This document shows, one piece after another, positions 35,610-50,600 of a stretch of DNA of 64,000 nt. Both the position numbers and the translations under genes were made by a program. The stretch's first letter is position 1. Every line of letters begins with the position of its first letter. A model generated the notes under the pieces. It was not told where the DNA came from. It did no database searches and worked only from the letters and a program-made list of their open reading frames with translations. Source of the stretch: Spongospora subterranea f. sp. subterranea (lineage: Eukaryota; Endomyxa: Phytomyxea; Phytomyxea; Plasmodiophorida); the NCBI GenBank assembly GCA_049724395.1, contig JAUGWO010000165.1:1-64000 (forward strand). The letters run 5' to 3'.

Positions 35610-38600
35610 ATGGGAAATAATCCGTCGGCCCTGGTCGACGTTGCCTCCAATTATGAGGTTGACGAAAGGTAGTCAAAACGGTTAACGCTCCCAGTCTATT
35701 AACTAGCGCAACTTAGGCTTGTCGCTTGCAATGAAGAACTATTCGAAGAAGGCTTCCTGAAGAAGTATGCTCGAGATTTCAAGCGCCTAAGGTTTAGAAA
35801 ATTTGATACCAGGCCGGAGTCAACTGGTCCAGTTTTCGGCTTTCGTCCCCTCACCAAGAAAGTCCAACATGAATTGATGGAAGATATAGCGAATTTAAGC
35901 AATGACAGGAAAGCAAACATGTATACAATAGAGGTGGAAAAGCGCATCCATGCGATCCGAAAGATACATACTGCCATCAGAAGGGAGATTATTCGTGATC
36001 GCAACCGGACACAAGCCAGCGCCAACGCCTTAAAGAGTCGTATCGAAAACGATGCTCCGCCTTTACCGGCCAGTGCTAAGATTGGTATCAAAACTTCCGT
36101 CAAAATGTTCCTGATTTTGATCAAGTCAGCTCAGCATTCTGATGATTCTGTTTTAGAAGACATTCTAGGTCTTCTTTGCGAAATCGTTGATGATACACCT
36201 CCGTTAGCACTAATTGATGGGCCCAATTTCAGTCCTGATGTATCAAGTGGACTTCGACCGCTACTGGATTATATCCGCATGCTCGTAATTGACAGCAATC
36301 AGCCATCACAGCGGCGATCAAACGCTACCAAAGTTTTATTTGGGGTGGCCATTGCCCGTGGATCGCTTCTTGAATTTCTTTCTTTATGCCACGTGCTATT
36401 AAGCTCCGATCGAGTGGGAGAATGTCGCAACATTCTGTCGACTTTGCGTTGCTTGGTAAATTATCGCTCAGATGTTCGTTCTGATACTTCTAAAGTCATC
36501 ACCGATTCTTCTCTCCGAAAAAATCATCCCCATGCAACCTGTAATTTTTTGCCGTCAGAGCGGCGTCACAGCCTTTCAAGTGTGGGATCAAGCATATTCG
36601 CTTCAAAAAGACGAAGTAGCGCTGGGATTGTTCCTATGCAGCACGACGAAGAGAAAACTGCGACCTCTGATGATGATAAGTCTTTTCTGAGCACATCCTT
36701 ATTTCCCCATTCTCCTGATGATATCATGCGAAGGTACGTTCCAAATTTAGAGAAGTTTTGCGACGACGAGCCTATTGATGCCCGAGTTGCTGCGTTAATT
36801 GTAATCTCTCAACTTGATCGATTATCGCAGTCATATGCAAGGCAGCCTGATGAAGACATTTGGAACGACGATCCCAATCGATTGGCCGTACTTTATAAGC
36901 CCCTATGCGTCGACGTAAAACCTGAAACTTTATCTATTTTATCTGAGATTATTGATGTTTTATCACCGGGTTATTTTACAAGTGATGCGTGTCCCGATTC
37001 CAAGTATATTCCGAATATGTATTTTTTGGTAGCTTGTTTACGAATTCTCAAAGTTCATCTATACCAATTGGTTCGGGCTAAACTTCCCCAAAGCGAGTTC
37101 CTCATTGCGTCATATATTGTCGATCGAATTCGGATGCAGATCTTTAAATTCCTCGAGACGCCTTCTGCAAGCCGCTCCAGCGAAATTGTCTCAGATACAG
37201 CTGTATGCGTTTCGAATGTCGTGCAATCTGAAGCAGCTCAAATCCTTGCGGAAGCATTCGAATTTTTTTATTCCAGCGTCTCTGATCAGGTTGCGTATCT
37301 GGGCGAACTTATCAGGAAATTCAACGCTTCTGAAAAAACGGGAGAACCAAATCATTGCGGGACCAGACAGTCGCTGTCGACACCTGAGCAAGACCTTCTA
37401 GAGCTGCTGTTGTCAAGGTTCTCTTCTTTTAGCTCAGGATCCTTACTTTTGGATGAACTAGAGCAAACATTTGTTCAAAATGGATCTGTGGAATCAAGTC
37501 GCACTGTTATGGATGTTTTGCGCAGCTTGATATCTGCCAATGTACATGAAGTTTCGGATGCATTGAGATCTATTGGGAAATCCTTACCAGATTCTAACGT
37601 GCTTTTGATCCTCCAAAACTTTCAGAAGCATTTACTTTCACGTGGAGGGCTTTATTTGGACAATTTTGACACCACTGTTTCTCCGGTTGCAGTTGAGGAC
37701 GCAGGCAACTCATCACAGCATCAGCCCAGGCACATGAATGACAATAATGATGATACTGTGAATCAATACGAAGAGGATCCCAGCAACTCCAATACGCAGA
37801 CTTCGCAGAGGCATCAAAGTCAAGGTAGTAACGCTGACGGTTCTGCTGCAACTCCCTTTACAACTGGGCCTGCAGTTTCTTTGGACGCAAATCCCTCCAG
37901 CAATATTGCAATGCCCATCGAAAATTCTGAAGTGAGAAATCTACCTTCTTCTTCTAGTGAACAAACTGCAACGGCTTCTCAAAATTTACAATCAATGGTG
38001 TCAGATCCCGCTGCACCGATTAGCACTTTCAGTGATTTAGCTGTCGAAGATCCAGAGAAGGCAAGGACTCGACGCGCGATCATGGGTGTTGTTTGGGATT
38101 ACTCGAAAGACCTTATTTCAGCTTCTCTCGAAATAATTCGTTTAGCAAATTCTATCATCAGCAGTGATCAAACCTCTGAAGGCCTTCGCCGAGTTGGGGA
38201 AGATATTTTACGCGAGTCGTTAATTTGCAAGCTTACCCGTCCATTAATCGGGGTTTTGTGCATCTTTGCTGGTCAGCTTGATGGACCTCAAATGGCGCTG
38301 CAATTGTTTCCTATAATGTCGGAATTTCTGTGTGAATGTGACAGACTTTGCTCGTTAGTTAAAGAAATCAGCCAACCAGAAGATGAAATGTCAGTGGACA
38401 AGCGTCGCGTTGTACAGAGTCGCCATCCATACCGTAATAATGTTGATCGAGAAGAGATTGTATCAATTAAGGACGCGCAATCATTGATTATCACCTTTGA
38501 CATTTCAAAATGCAGCACTCAGTCTGAAGAGGATTACGTTCAACTTTTTAAGCTTTCAAACAAGAGGGATCCCTTAACTGAACGGTTATATGGACCTGCT

Positions 38601-41600
38601 GATGGCAGCAACTGGCCGGCAGAGCCAATTTCTGTTTCAGGAGACTCTTTGGTCGTTCATTTTCATTCTGGTAGCGGAGGGAACGGATGGGGATATCGGA
38701 TCAATGTATTAGGTACGGTGCTTGTGACACCTTTGCAATGGCTTGTAGATTTTACTCAAAACATTTCATGGCTATGTGGAAGAATGGGTGCATCGTTGCT
38801 CTTTGGTCCTGAAATCTCCAAACAGGAGCGCGAATTACAAGGCGCCAACGCCTCTCTTTTCAAATGCGGAATTGAGCCTACCCATCCACTGTTCCCCTGT
38901 GTTGATTCGTCAATTCTAGAATGCAATTTTGACATAGTCAATGCCCTTTTTCTTCCAAACAGTATTGCTAAACCTTGCGATAAACATGGCCTAGAAGCAT
39001 CCGCTGTCGATCATTCATCCTTCTTGCAAAGCATCATTGACATTTCAGGACTAGGAAAGGTTCTTATCGAGAAGCTCACTCATTTATGTCCCGATCGTCA
39101 TATTGTCCAGCGGTCCATATTAGAACATTCAAACACAGCGACAGCAGGAGTATTTGCGGTTCTTTTGAAGCATACTAGACGCATTGAGTCCGCGATGTCA
39201 ATTGCTTCAGGAGCGGAGGATATTAAACCACCAGAAAGCATTTTACGGCTATGGAAGAAAGCTCAAGAAATGAAACTCGAGCTTCGTTCTCTCAAAGCAC
39301 AAGGTGAAGATATCGAGGAGTATCTCAACATAATATTGGCACGAGTGGATTTTTTGCTCCACATCTGTGCAGATAAAGGGTTTATTGCAGTCGAGGACTC
39401 GAACATCATAGACGCAATTACTGCTGCCGATCTGTCTCAATCTGATCTTGATGGTATGGTTGACAAAAACGTGGCCGCAGCAGCGTTTGGGCTTCCTATG
39501 TCTGGTGGCGAGGGACATTTCAATGGTAGGGTAAATCCATTAATCGTCGAAGCTGATGACGTCGATCGCAATGTTATTTTTGAGTCGAGCTCAGGATCGG
39601 GTTTTAGTTCTATATCTGCGTCCAGATCTAATTCACTTCCCGAGCTTACTGGGCCTATGATTATAATGCAAAAATCAAGTAAATGGACTCAGGCGATGGT
39701 GATGACAAAACTCTTGAAAAATACGATGAAAGCACTGCGCCGGCTCAAAGAGTTAATGCTTGTTCGAACTCGTTTAGCTTCTGTAAAACAGGACCCAGAA
39801 TCAGTCTTAATTCGCTCAGTTTTCAAATTCATGACAGCACGAGTGGTTGACCTCGATGGGATTACCGAAGGTTTGGTCGCCCAGAGGACTCGAGCCACAA
39901 TGCGGTTAATTGGGTTAAAGCAGTTCTCCAATTTGGTGAAAGAGATCAAAACTCAAAGTCTGTTGCCAGAGTTATTACTGCACTTGAATTCAGCATTTCG
40001 ACGCACCTCAGAAGCAGGATCCAAATTCACAAAGATCAGCAAACATCATTTTACTGCTGACGTTCCTACAGTTGGCCAGGACTTATCGAATCAGCTTTCC
40101 GAAACTTATTTCGACATCGCTTCTTCACTCATCGCCAAGCAGAATTTGGATGACGCATCCCTTCTTCATTTATTGGACATATGCAACATCGATTTCACTC
40201 CTCAGGATCTCACGATCTTACACCGGATTGGAATCGTTCGCTTTCTATCCCCTTTGATATCTTTCACGGGTTCTAATCGGGCTCTTCTTGAAGATACAGC
40301 AGCCTGTTCAGACCTCCGAATCACCTCGTCGGTGCGCCGGTGCCCATGGAATATCCGGTTCGGCGCTTGGACGTTGTTTAGAATGCTGGCTTACTCAGCA
40401 TCCAGCCAAATATCAACCTCATTTGAAGGTCCTAACTTAGTGTTCAATGCCGCATATAACCAGATGTCACTATTGTGGAGTATGCGGCAACATCAGGAGC
40501 GTTCATCAAAAACTCGTGATATTTTGGCAAATGAAATGGATATTTGCGTCGAGATTTCCCATCCAACGGCATCCCTCGCGAATTGGTCATGTCGGAGATG
40601 TACCTATTTCAACGATTCTAACTCGTTCCAATGTTCCGTATGCTGTCTGACGTTTTCCGATAATGAAGAACTTGTCAAAGACGACGTGGAACCCGAAGAA
40701 ACTGAACAGAAGGGTATCGAATTTGTATATGAAGCCGATTTTGACACAAAAGGTATTCTATATTATTTGGGTACCGCAGGAGGCGTTGAACCTTGGCGCA
40801 ATCCCCATGACCTCGGCAGCGTTCGCGTAACTGCTTCATCACAGCAAGGGGATTCTAATCCGATTTCAGCCGTTGCTGGACGCACTGCTGTACGATGTGT
40901 TACTCAACCGAGTCCAAATCAATGGTTTGCGATTGATTTGCTGGAGCATTCAGTTATCCCAACTCACTATACTTTGCGACATTATTCTTCTTGGGACACA
41001 GAAGCTCTCCGTTTCTGGAATTTTGAGGGGTCCAACGATGGGGTGTCGTGGTCGATTCTTCGTTCGCATAACAATGATCGTTCGTTAGACAAACGTGGTG
41101 CTTCTCATACATGGGAAATTGCTAACGCTTCAGAGTCGTATTCTCATTTTCGTATATTTATGACCGGTCAGAATTCCAATGATCACTGGTATCTTGCTCT
41201 TTCTGGATTTGAGTTATACGGTGTTTCTTGACGGAGATGCCGAACTCATATCTTCCCGAAAATCGAATCCTGAAAAACAAACTGGAAGCTTGTTTGATTA
41301 TTGGGACATTAGGGATTCCAAAGAAATTGAATTTAGCGGCGACAATCCCAATCGTCCCGTCAGTGTAACGCATACCAACACTACCGAGTCCTGGCATTCT
41401 GTCAAAGGCATTCAAGCGTATTCTTTCGGACGGCATTTAATAGAGTTTCGGATTGATCGAGATGGTAATGGAAGTAACTCGTGGAAATTCATAATCGGAG
41501 TTGTACCTCATCGGTTTTCAATTAACAATACCAGCACATGGATCGGCTCACAAGGCGGCTGGGGATATATTGGCGGGTTAGGCCACAAGAATTTCAACTC

Positions 41601-44600
41601 TTCGACGAACCGTCAATATGGAGCCACGTTTACTGCAGGGGATACTGTTGGTGTTCGGCTAGATTTCGACGCCGGTACCATAGAGTTTTTGAAAAATGGT
41701 GCTTCGCAAGGTGTTGCTTTTGACAATCTGTCTGGTCCAGTTTTTGCTGCTGTTTCTATGACCGGATATCAATCTAAGGTTACATTGGTCCAGCCATCAC
41801 CTTCGGATGAAGATAGTCGATTGCCTGACGTTGATAGAATATCATGGCACACTCGAATTAGGGAAGCCAATTTAGGAGATGCTTCCGTTTTCTGGTATAA
41901 AAACACATTTGAAGACGAAGGTATTCGAGGTCGCCCGGCATTTAGACATGAACCCCCAACAGTTGGTGAATTTGACGCTTATTTGAACCAGTATCTTTGG
42001 TTAATACTTCGCTGTTGCCCATTCCCAGCTGTACAGAAGATTCTAACTTCTCGAGCCTGGATTCGATTCATTCTCGACGCTGCTGCCTACGCCTCTCCCT
42101 TAGGAAAATTACTAGCTGTCAGAATTTGTCGGTATATATTACCAGGAATTTCCCCTAACGATGACCGCCTATTCGTGACTTCAGAAAGTTGCCCCGACAA
42201 CGGTGACTCTGCCTCTCGAATTCCTGGTGGCCAAGCAATCGTACAAAAAAAAACGGATTTGATTACCGAATTTTTGGAAAGAGCCGCTGACGCAAGTTTT
42301 CAACTACCCCCAAGATTGAGCGTTGCTCAATCTTTATCTGACGGTCGTCGATCTGAAGATCAGGAGACGAAAGGACGAAAAGACGCTATAGAAGCTTCTC
42401 TAACCCAGTATAAACAACGCTGCGGAGCTCGATCTGGTCCAACGTCTTTATCATTCATTGTCAAACGTGGCACCATTGAGATCAGCGGCTGGCATCATTT
42501 GCGAGCAACCACTGGTTTTGCAACCGCAGTTGCAGACGTTTCTGTTTCATCAGGAAAGTGGTATTTTGAGGCTATTCTTGAATCTGGCGGGTTGCAACAA
42601 ATTGGCATTGCAAGAGCAGAATTTAATCCTGTCGGTGCCGGAGATGGCGTGGGCGACGACAAAGTGTCTTGGGCATTCGACGGGCTCCGAGGAAAAAAGT
42701 GGCATGATGGATCTGCTGCATACGGCGGCCAAGCTCCTTGGAAGACTGGAGACGTCGTTGGAGTTTGTCTGAATTTAGATGCTGGGGAGATTCGCTACTT
42801 CTTGTCAGGAGTAGATCTTGGTGTCGCTTTTACTGACGTCAAGCAAATCGATGGAAGTGGATTATTTCCTGCAATCTCAATGTCAGCTGGGGAAAGCATT
42901 CGCTTTGTTTTCGACTCGGCAAAATTTTGTTACAAGTGTCCTGAAGGGTATTTCCCACTCATCGGTGATAAACCTACATTGCAGCAGCTGCGTTTTGTTC
43001 CATGGAGCATCGAATGCGACGCGATCGGGTCCGAATACGTTTCCCTATCTCGCGTACTTATGCGCTCGACTCTATGGAAAGTGCTTTTCAATGAAGTTCT
43101 CTGGAACGGGTTACAGGCTTTATCCACGTTGCCAAGTGACCTGGATTCCGTATGTCTTTCTCTGCGGGCACAGCATTCTAAAGATCTGGACTGGGGTTCA
43201 CCAGCTGTGCCAGAAGGCCTGTGTACGAGCATTCGCAGAATAGTTTCTGCACTTTCTGTCCTTGGAGGGAACATTGAATCTGTTCGGCAAGGCGCCAGAG
43301 TTTCGGTGGAATCAACCGATGGCCAGTTGCTTGAAGGGACGGTCACTCGGATAATTCGTGAACAAAACAAGGGAATTATTGTTGTTGTTAATCTTGAAAA
43401 TGGAGAAGACGTTACTGTTTCTGAATTGGCACAGCTGTCCGCCCGCGCCAATGTTGAGCTTTCTTCATCACATGTGAAGAATCCTGGAGAGCTTATTCGA
43501 GTTTTAGGGAAGTTTTTGTCCAGTCAGATTTCTAAAAATATTTTGCGGTTCCCCACAGCCAGGAAGATTCTCATGCAAATTCATCGCCAAGCTCTGAAAG
43601 TATTATTGGGCCTATTCGATAATCCAGACTTCGTTTCAATATTCCTCGACGCAGGCCTTGGCCAACTAATTGGAAAACGAGCATTATCAACTTCTGAACC
43701 CTTGGCTGACGGGTTGGTGAATATGGTAAGCAATCTAGAAGCTCGCTGCATTGCGCTTGAAAGGCGCAGGCGCGAATTACATGATCCAGAATGCGCAGAT
43801 GATAAGTGGGCTCAACTAAGATTTTCAGGGGATGTTCATTATTCTCGCGCGCTTGGATTTGTTGAGACAAATTATAACTGCAGAAACGCTGTTTCCTTTG
43901 ACGACATGTCCTATGTCGAGAAAATTTCCGTCTCGGCAGAAACCCGAATTTCAGAGGTATGTGTCTGGGCTGACGAGAATGCAGTCTTCGGTTTTCGAGC
44001 TTCATATATTAGCGGGGAATCTGATCATGCATCCGCACCGAAACACATTGGGACAATCATAGAAATAGGCGCTGCAAATTTAGTCTCACTGAAATCAGAT
44101 GAGTTTTTTGTCAGCTTGGAGATAGTCTCTGCCAAGTTAGAAAACGGATCTTCAACGTCCTCGCCTTCGGATTCTGCCAACGTCACAGTCATTGCAACTT
44201 TGATTCTCACCACCAATCACGAAGCTGTCCATATTTTTGGTCGTCCTATTGTCAAAAATCATGATGAATCTAAAGTAATCAATTGCCTTCCTCTTCATGG
44301 AATAATTGCTTTCTTTGGCACTTCAACTACTCACTTACAATCCATTGGCTTTGTGGAGCAAGCTGTGAGAAGAGTTAAAGTGCGAAAATTTGTGTTCCAA
44401 TCTGATATGGACGAAAACGGAATCGTTTATTTCTTAGGAACGAAAAATGGCACAAGTGCTTTCCAGAACCCCATGGCTTTAGGCTTAGTTGAAGTATCAG
44501 TGGCCCGAATTAAAGCCGATTCTTCATCCCGTATCTGCAATTGTCGGCCGTGAAGCTGTTCGCTGTCTATGTAATGATACTAATTATGGATGGTTTTCTA

Positions 44601-47600
44601 TCGATTTCAAGCGCTATTTGATTCGCCCAAACAAATACACATTGCGGCATTATGCCTCATGGGATACAGAGGCTCTTCGTTCTTGGCGTTTGCAAGGCTC
44701 AACTGATGGGACAGATTGGACGCTTCTGCGAGAACATGTTGATGATGCATCTCTGAATAAGAAGGGGCAAGCGTTTTCCTGGGATCTTCCCGGAATTACC
44801 CAGTTCTTTCGACACTTCCGTATTTTGATGACCGGTAAAAATTCCAATAACCATAACTACCTTTCCCTGAGCGGTTTCGAAATATACGGAGAACTTCTTG
44901 AAGAAATACCAGAGCTGCGAGCCATCCCATCTTCGTCAGATTTTCTTGACCAGACCTCTGATGATCTGGGATTATCTTTGGAGAATATAAATGCTCAGTC
45001 TTCAATTTCAGGTGAATTACTGCCAGCTCGATCAAACAACGCGGCTTCCAATAACCCGTCCGCTCTTGGTGTGCATCTATATAACGGTGCGATTTCCGCG
45101 GTTTCGCCCTCTGCCAATGATCTACTCGCGACGACAGTGGCTCCAACGTCAGCTCAAACCGCTATAGAACCTGGTCAAATATACTCGTTCGGGCATGGCG
45201 GTTCTGGCCGCCTTGGTCATGGTAACAATAGTGCGGTTCAACTTCCAAAGCTAGTCGACGGGTTCGATGGTCGCCAAGTCTCTTCAATCTCTTGTTTCAA
45301 TCAGCACGTATTGGCTTTAACTGAATGCGGGCAAGTGTTTAGTTGGGGGAATAACGGGGAAGGCCGTCTCGGTCATGGAGATACAGTTGCGGTTGCAAGA
45401 CCGAAATTGATATCGGCTTTAGAGGACATCAACTGCGTCCAAGTTTGTGCTGGGAATTCCTTCTCTGCAGTTCTTGATGCTGAACACCGGGTATGGGTAT
45501 TTGGCAAGGGGAATGAAGGCCAGATGGGAAATGGATCAGTGTCTGATCAAAAATCACCCATCCAAGTTAAAGGTGTCTTGGAAGTCGCTGAAATATCGCG
45601 TATTGGCGTTGGTGCTTTCCACTGCCTAGCGTTAACCTCATCGGGTGACCTGTACACATGGGGGCGGAACCTTCGTGGCCAACTAGGTCTGAACTCGACA
45701 GCGAAGAAGAAACTGATGCCTGAGAAGGTACAAAATAATTGCCCCGTTTTTGTTGAAGTCAGGGGAGGTTGGGATCATTCAATGGCTTTAACGGCTGGCG
45801 GACAACTCTATTCTTGGGGAAATGGCTACGAGGGTTCTCGTCCAGCGACTGGGCACGGAACAAACCAAAACATCCTGTCACCGAAGCTTGTATCAGCTTT
45901 GAAAGACAAAGTAGTTGTCAGAATATCTGCAGGCTGGGATCATTCCATTGCGCTGACAAAAGACGGAGAGGCGTATCTTTGGGGCGGAAATCCCAGTGGT
46001 GTCCTCGGTACAGGCACTACCAATCAAGAAAGTGTCCCGAAACTTCTCTGTGATGAAATGAGCAAAGAGCGCATCGTCTGGGTCGATGGAGGTCAATCAC
46101 ATACATGTGCAGTCACCGAAAAAGGTGAACTTTGGATGTGGGGTTCCCTTCTAGGCACGGAAAGCAAGGTTCCTCGCAAGGTTGAGACTCTTGCTCAAGA
46201 TTTATGCTTTCAATATGTCGTATGCGGTGATAAGGCCAATTACGCTGTTTCCTGCGAGATTCCTAGGCGCGTTCCTTCAACGCCAGTTGTTGCAATTGGT
46301 GCTACCGATATTATGTATCCGCCATATCCACAGTCAGCCTTTCTTCTAGGTCCTCCTTCCAATTTCTTTGTCGGGTTTGCCGCTGCTAAGGCTCCAGTTA
46401 TCAATGCTGTTAGGGCTCCACGCTTGGATTTGGCCTTAGTTTCCAGTGATGGCGGCCAACATAGTGAGGAATATAAAGCTGGAAACGTGCTTGCTGATAA
46501 TGATGAAGCATATTGCACAACTAAAAAACGCAATGTGAATATCGTTGCTGAATCAGATCCTAAAGGACATTTCATGTATGTAACCGCAGTGTCTGCAAGA
46601 AACCCGGATCCTGAAACATTTACTGCTCCGTTATTGTCTGCTCTTGTTTTCGTGCTTGATGACATCAACGAGGTAATTGGGACTGAACGATTCAACAATT
46701 TCACCCATGGCCAATACGTGGCATATATTGCAAAGAAGCAAGCTGAAGATTCTGAACCGGTTGCAACTGAGCCAGTGGGTTTTATTGATCTTTCAAATTC
46801 CATTGATTGTTATGCTAAATGTGATCTGTTACGTGCCGGCAAATATGTTTTATTCAAATTGATTGAAGCGCGAACCAAGGAAACGAACATCGATGTTGAG
46901 TTTTTTGCCGCCTATGGGTATCTCGACGAGCTTCCAATCGATCTCGAACACAAACGCAACGTTGATAAACATAAAACAGCCCAAGATGCTCGTCTCGAAG
47001 CTGATGCTCGCAAAAAACAGCACGTCAGGAACTTTGCCAGCGACGCAGTTGCTCTCTATAAAGGCCCAATCACCATAGATCAAGATCTAAAGGATGGCGG
47101 GCTCATTCCTGGCCCAATGGGAGCTTTGCATGCCAGTTTTACCTCTGATTCTAAAACTGGTGCTGCTGGAGTCACTGCATGTTTAAGGTTTCGACCGAGC
47201 CCTCCTCTTGCTAATTCACCCAAATCATCTATTTTGCTGTCATTGGCATCTCCAGAAAGCGGCGCCTCAGTTCAATTGCTTTCAGATCCATCATTCAGAA
47301 TGCTGACACTTAGAATATCGGATGGTGGTCCCGCTGTTGTTTCAGAAGATATAGTTCTCGAGGATATTGGCAACGAGTTGCATCATGCATGCCTTGTTTT
47401 AGATCAGCGCTGTATGCCCATTGCGGAACGGAAATCTGTCACTGTTTCTGCCTTCATCGACGGTGCATTGGCGTGCTCTCTGGTAGCACCATCTCGAGGG
47501 GTTCGGCTAGACGTGTCTTGTCTCATGTTCTCCAAAGGGAATGTCATCTTCGGGTGCGGTATCAACGGTCAGTTTCGGGAAGCGGGTATTTGGGGGTTTG

Positions 47601-50600
47601 CGCTGGATGCCAAGCAAGTCCATGACCTTTGTCAGTCAACTCTTGAGTTTTGTACTTTGGACAATGAAGAAACTCAGCTTCATGCGATGCAAGTTCGAAC
47701 ATATGAAGTCTCACTTAACGAGGTTACGTCAGGAATGACTCCCATTGGCAAATTTTCGATTCAAACAGTCGAGTCAACAAACACTACAACGTCCTCTTCT
47801 AAGGCCGACCCCTTCATCTGTGGAAAGAATACCCCAACAGATGCCTTATTCATTGCATTAACGCCAGATAGCTGGTTGAATATTGAACGACCTTTAGGTC
47901 GGAAGCCGCTCATGGATAGTTACAGCGTCATCATGGATATCAGTTTCCCAGTCATGCCGACCAACGAAGACTCCATTATCATCCGATGCATGTCTGGAGG
48001 TGTTGCCATTAGACCAGATGGTCGGTTTGTCATTATTGGGAGGTCGGAAAACAAGAAATCCATTAGGAAAATATTTGCCGGGATTTGGTACCGAATAGTT
48101 ATCTCTGTCGATCTCCAGAAAAGTCAAGTCTTCGTATTCGTGAACGGTATGATGGCAACTTCTCTAACTGGCGAAGATAAATTGCTTTCTCGGTCAGGGC
48201 CATTATCATTGCCTGTACCTTTTGACCTTTGCCATGGAAAATCCGTTCCGATTCATGTTCGAAGGGTTCAGATTCGCAGTAAACCGATGACGCAATCGAA
48301 TGCGATTCGATTACGTTCGGCAGAGGACCCTTTGGAAGACGGTCGTGACATAAATGTCGTTGCTCGTTCGTTGCTCAAAATGGGATATCCCATGCGCTGG
48401 TGCTCTAAAGCTTTGCTTGCCAATGGAATGGATCGACGGTTAGCAAGTGATTTTATTTTGCAGAATGCGCAGATTTTGCAGAGCCAAGATCGTCTTGAGG
48501 AGCATAATAAGGCGGCCCAAATACTCAGCCTAATGGGATTTCCCAGGAAAATGTGTGTTCTAGCTTTGTCAAAATCTTCGAATAATTCAGCCGCTGCAAT
48601 TCTATACTTGCTCGACAACATCAGCAGTTTGTCAGATTTCGAACTAATCGATGATGATACTGGTATCGATGCAACTGGGAAATCGCAAAGCGTTGATGAC
48701 GCACCGCGGAATCTCAATATTGAAAAGAGCGAAGGAAACAATGCTGCATTCCATATTTTGAAAAACACCAAGGAAAGTATGGAAGCCTCTCTGGACGATC
48801 TAGTTCTTCGGTCAGCTCCTAAGCGCACTGTTGAATACCCCGAACTTCAAAATTTGAACAAAAATGAGCTGTACGCTGCAATGGCTGCCAATGAAGATGC
48901 TTTATCAATCACGTACTCGCGCAAGTGTGTTCTCTCCATACTGCAAAATTGGCCCCCTTCAAAACCACTTTCTCTTCGTATTTTTGGAGATGACAATTTC
49001 CTAGTAAATTTTATGCGGCTTGTGGAATTTTCCCAGCTCAGTGACGGCCTCGACGTTTTACGATCAGCCCTCCTCAGAATTTTAGAAAGAGAAGAATCTG
49101 CAATTTCCGAAGTACTAGCAGCAGAATTTCAAGTCGGACGAGTACCCTCTTCTGCAAGTTTCTCCCAAAGTTCATCGTTTAGTTCAATTGGTATGTTGCG
49201 ACAATTCGCTCCTGTTGCAAGGCAACTTCTGGCTGAAGCACTTAATCACATGGTTGGGCTTATTAATGATCCTCATTCCAAAGTACTTAACGAAGCAGAT
49301 GCACTGTCTCATCCGAACCCTGGGTTGGTCATCTGGATTCTCAATTTGTTCGCGGAATGCATTCCAGATCCTTTGTCGTTAAGCTACCAGGAAGCAGCGA
49401 GTTCGGCGACCGTTTCTTCTGCTGTGTCCGTCATGTTCGGGAACAAATCGGATAATCCTGCAATGGTGGTCCAAAGCCCCAAAAGTTTGAGCAATCTTGG
49501 CCGAATAATATTTTCGGGTCCAATAGTCAATCTTGTTTTCGAGGTTATTGCTGTTTCCTCTGGAGAGCAACGTCTCTCGTTTGTACGACTTCTTTCGCAT
49601 CTCATCAAATTTGGTGTACAATTCGATTCAAGCAGATCCTTACTTCTCAAAGACTTAATGAATCACATGCATGTAGCGCAAAGCAGCAAAGGGGTTTATT
49701 CCGCGTTTTTCCAAGCCTTGATCGAGTTGAACGTATCTGTCGAAAAAATCGAGATTGAACGCTCCAAGCTTGATAACGCAAATGATTTAGAAAAACGGGA
49801 AGATAACCCTTCAATCGCAGCGAACTCCCCTGAGATTTCAGAGACATCTGTAGCGGTGGCAAAGGACAATGTTTTCTCGGCTTCAAACGAAGAGACTTCG
49901 TCCCAGGGCATTCAGTTCACTTATTCAGAAGATATGGATACGAACGGCATCTTGTACTACCTAGGAACGAATCAAAATACAACAGCATGGACCAATCCTT
50001 GCGAACTTGGCGTTGTGAAGGTCACTGCATCCTCTGTCATGCTCGACTCTAAACCTGCATCTGCAATTGTTGGCCGTGAAGCTGTTCGATGTGTAACCAA
50101 ACCACTTCCTAATCAATGGTTTATTATCGATTTCCTCGATCATTCCGTTATCCCAACGTATTATACGCTGCGACATTATTCGTCATGGGATACTGAGGCA
50201 CTTAGGAGTTGGAAGCTTGAAGCTTCAAACGACGGAGTCACTTGGGTGATCTTGAAAGAACATCGGAACGATGCTTCGTTATGTAAAAAAGGGCAATCTC
50301 ATTCTTGGTCCCTACCTGCGAGCGATGAATCGTACTCACAATTCCGGATTAATATGACTGATCAGAACTCCAATCAGCATTGGTACTTGTCCTTATCAGG
50401 TTTTGAAATATACGGGACTCTTGACGGCGATGCACTTTCTTGGGAGGAGGAAGAAAAAGAGTTTATATATTCAGAAGACATGGATAATAACGGAATTCTG
50501 TATTATCTTGGGACTAATGAGCTTACAGATTCGTGGCAAAATCCTGCCGACATGGGTCTCGTCCGGGTGGAGAAGCTTGCTCACTACAACATAACTCATC

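Noticed and set aside
41220-41240. Short intron explaining the first HECT frame change
   Set aside because: All GT-AG pairs tried either break the phase or remove conserved residues of the discoidin-like module.
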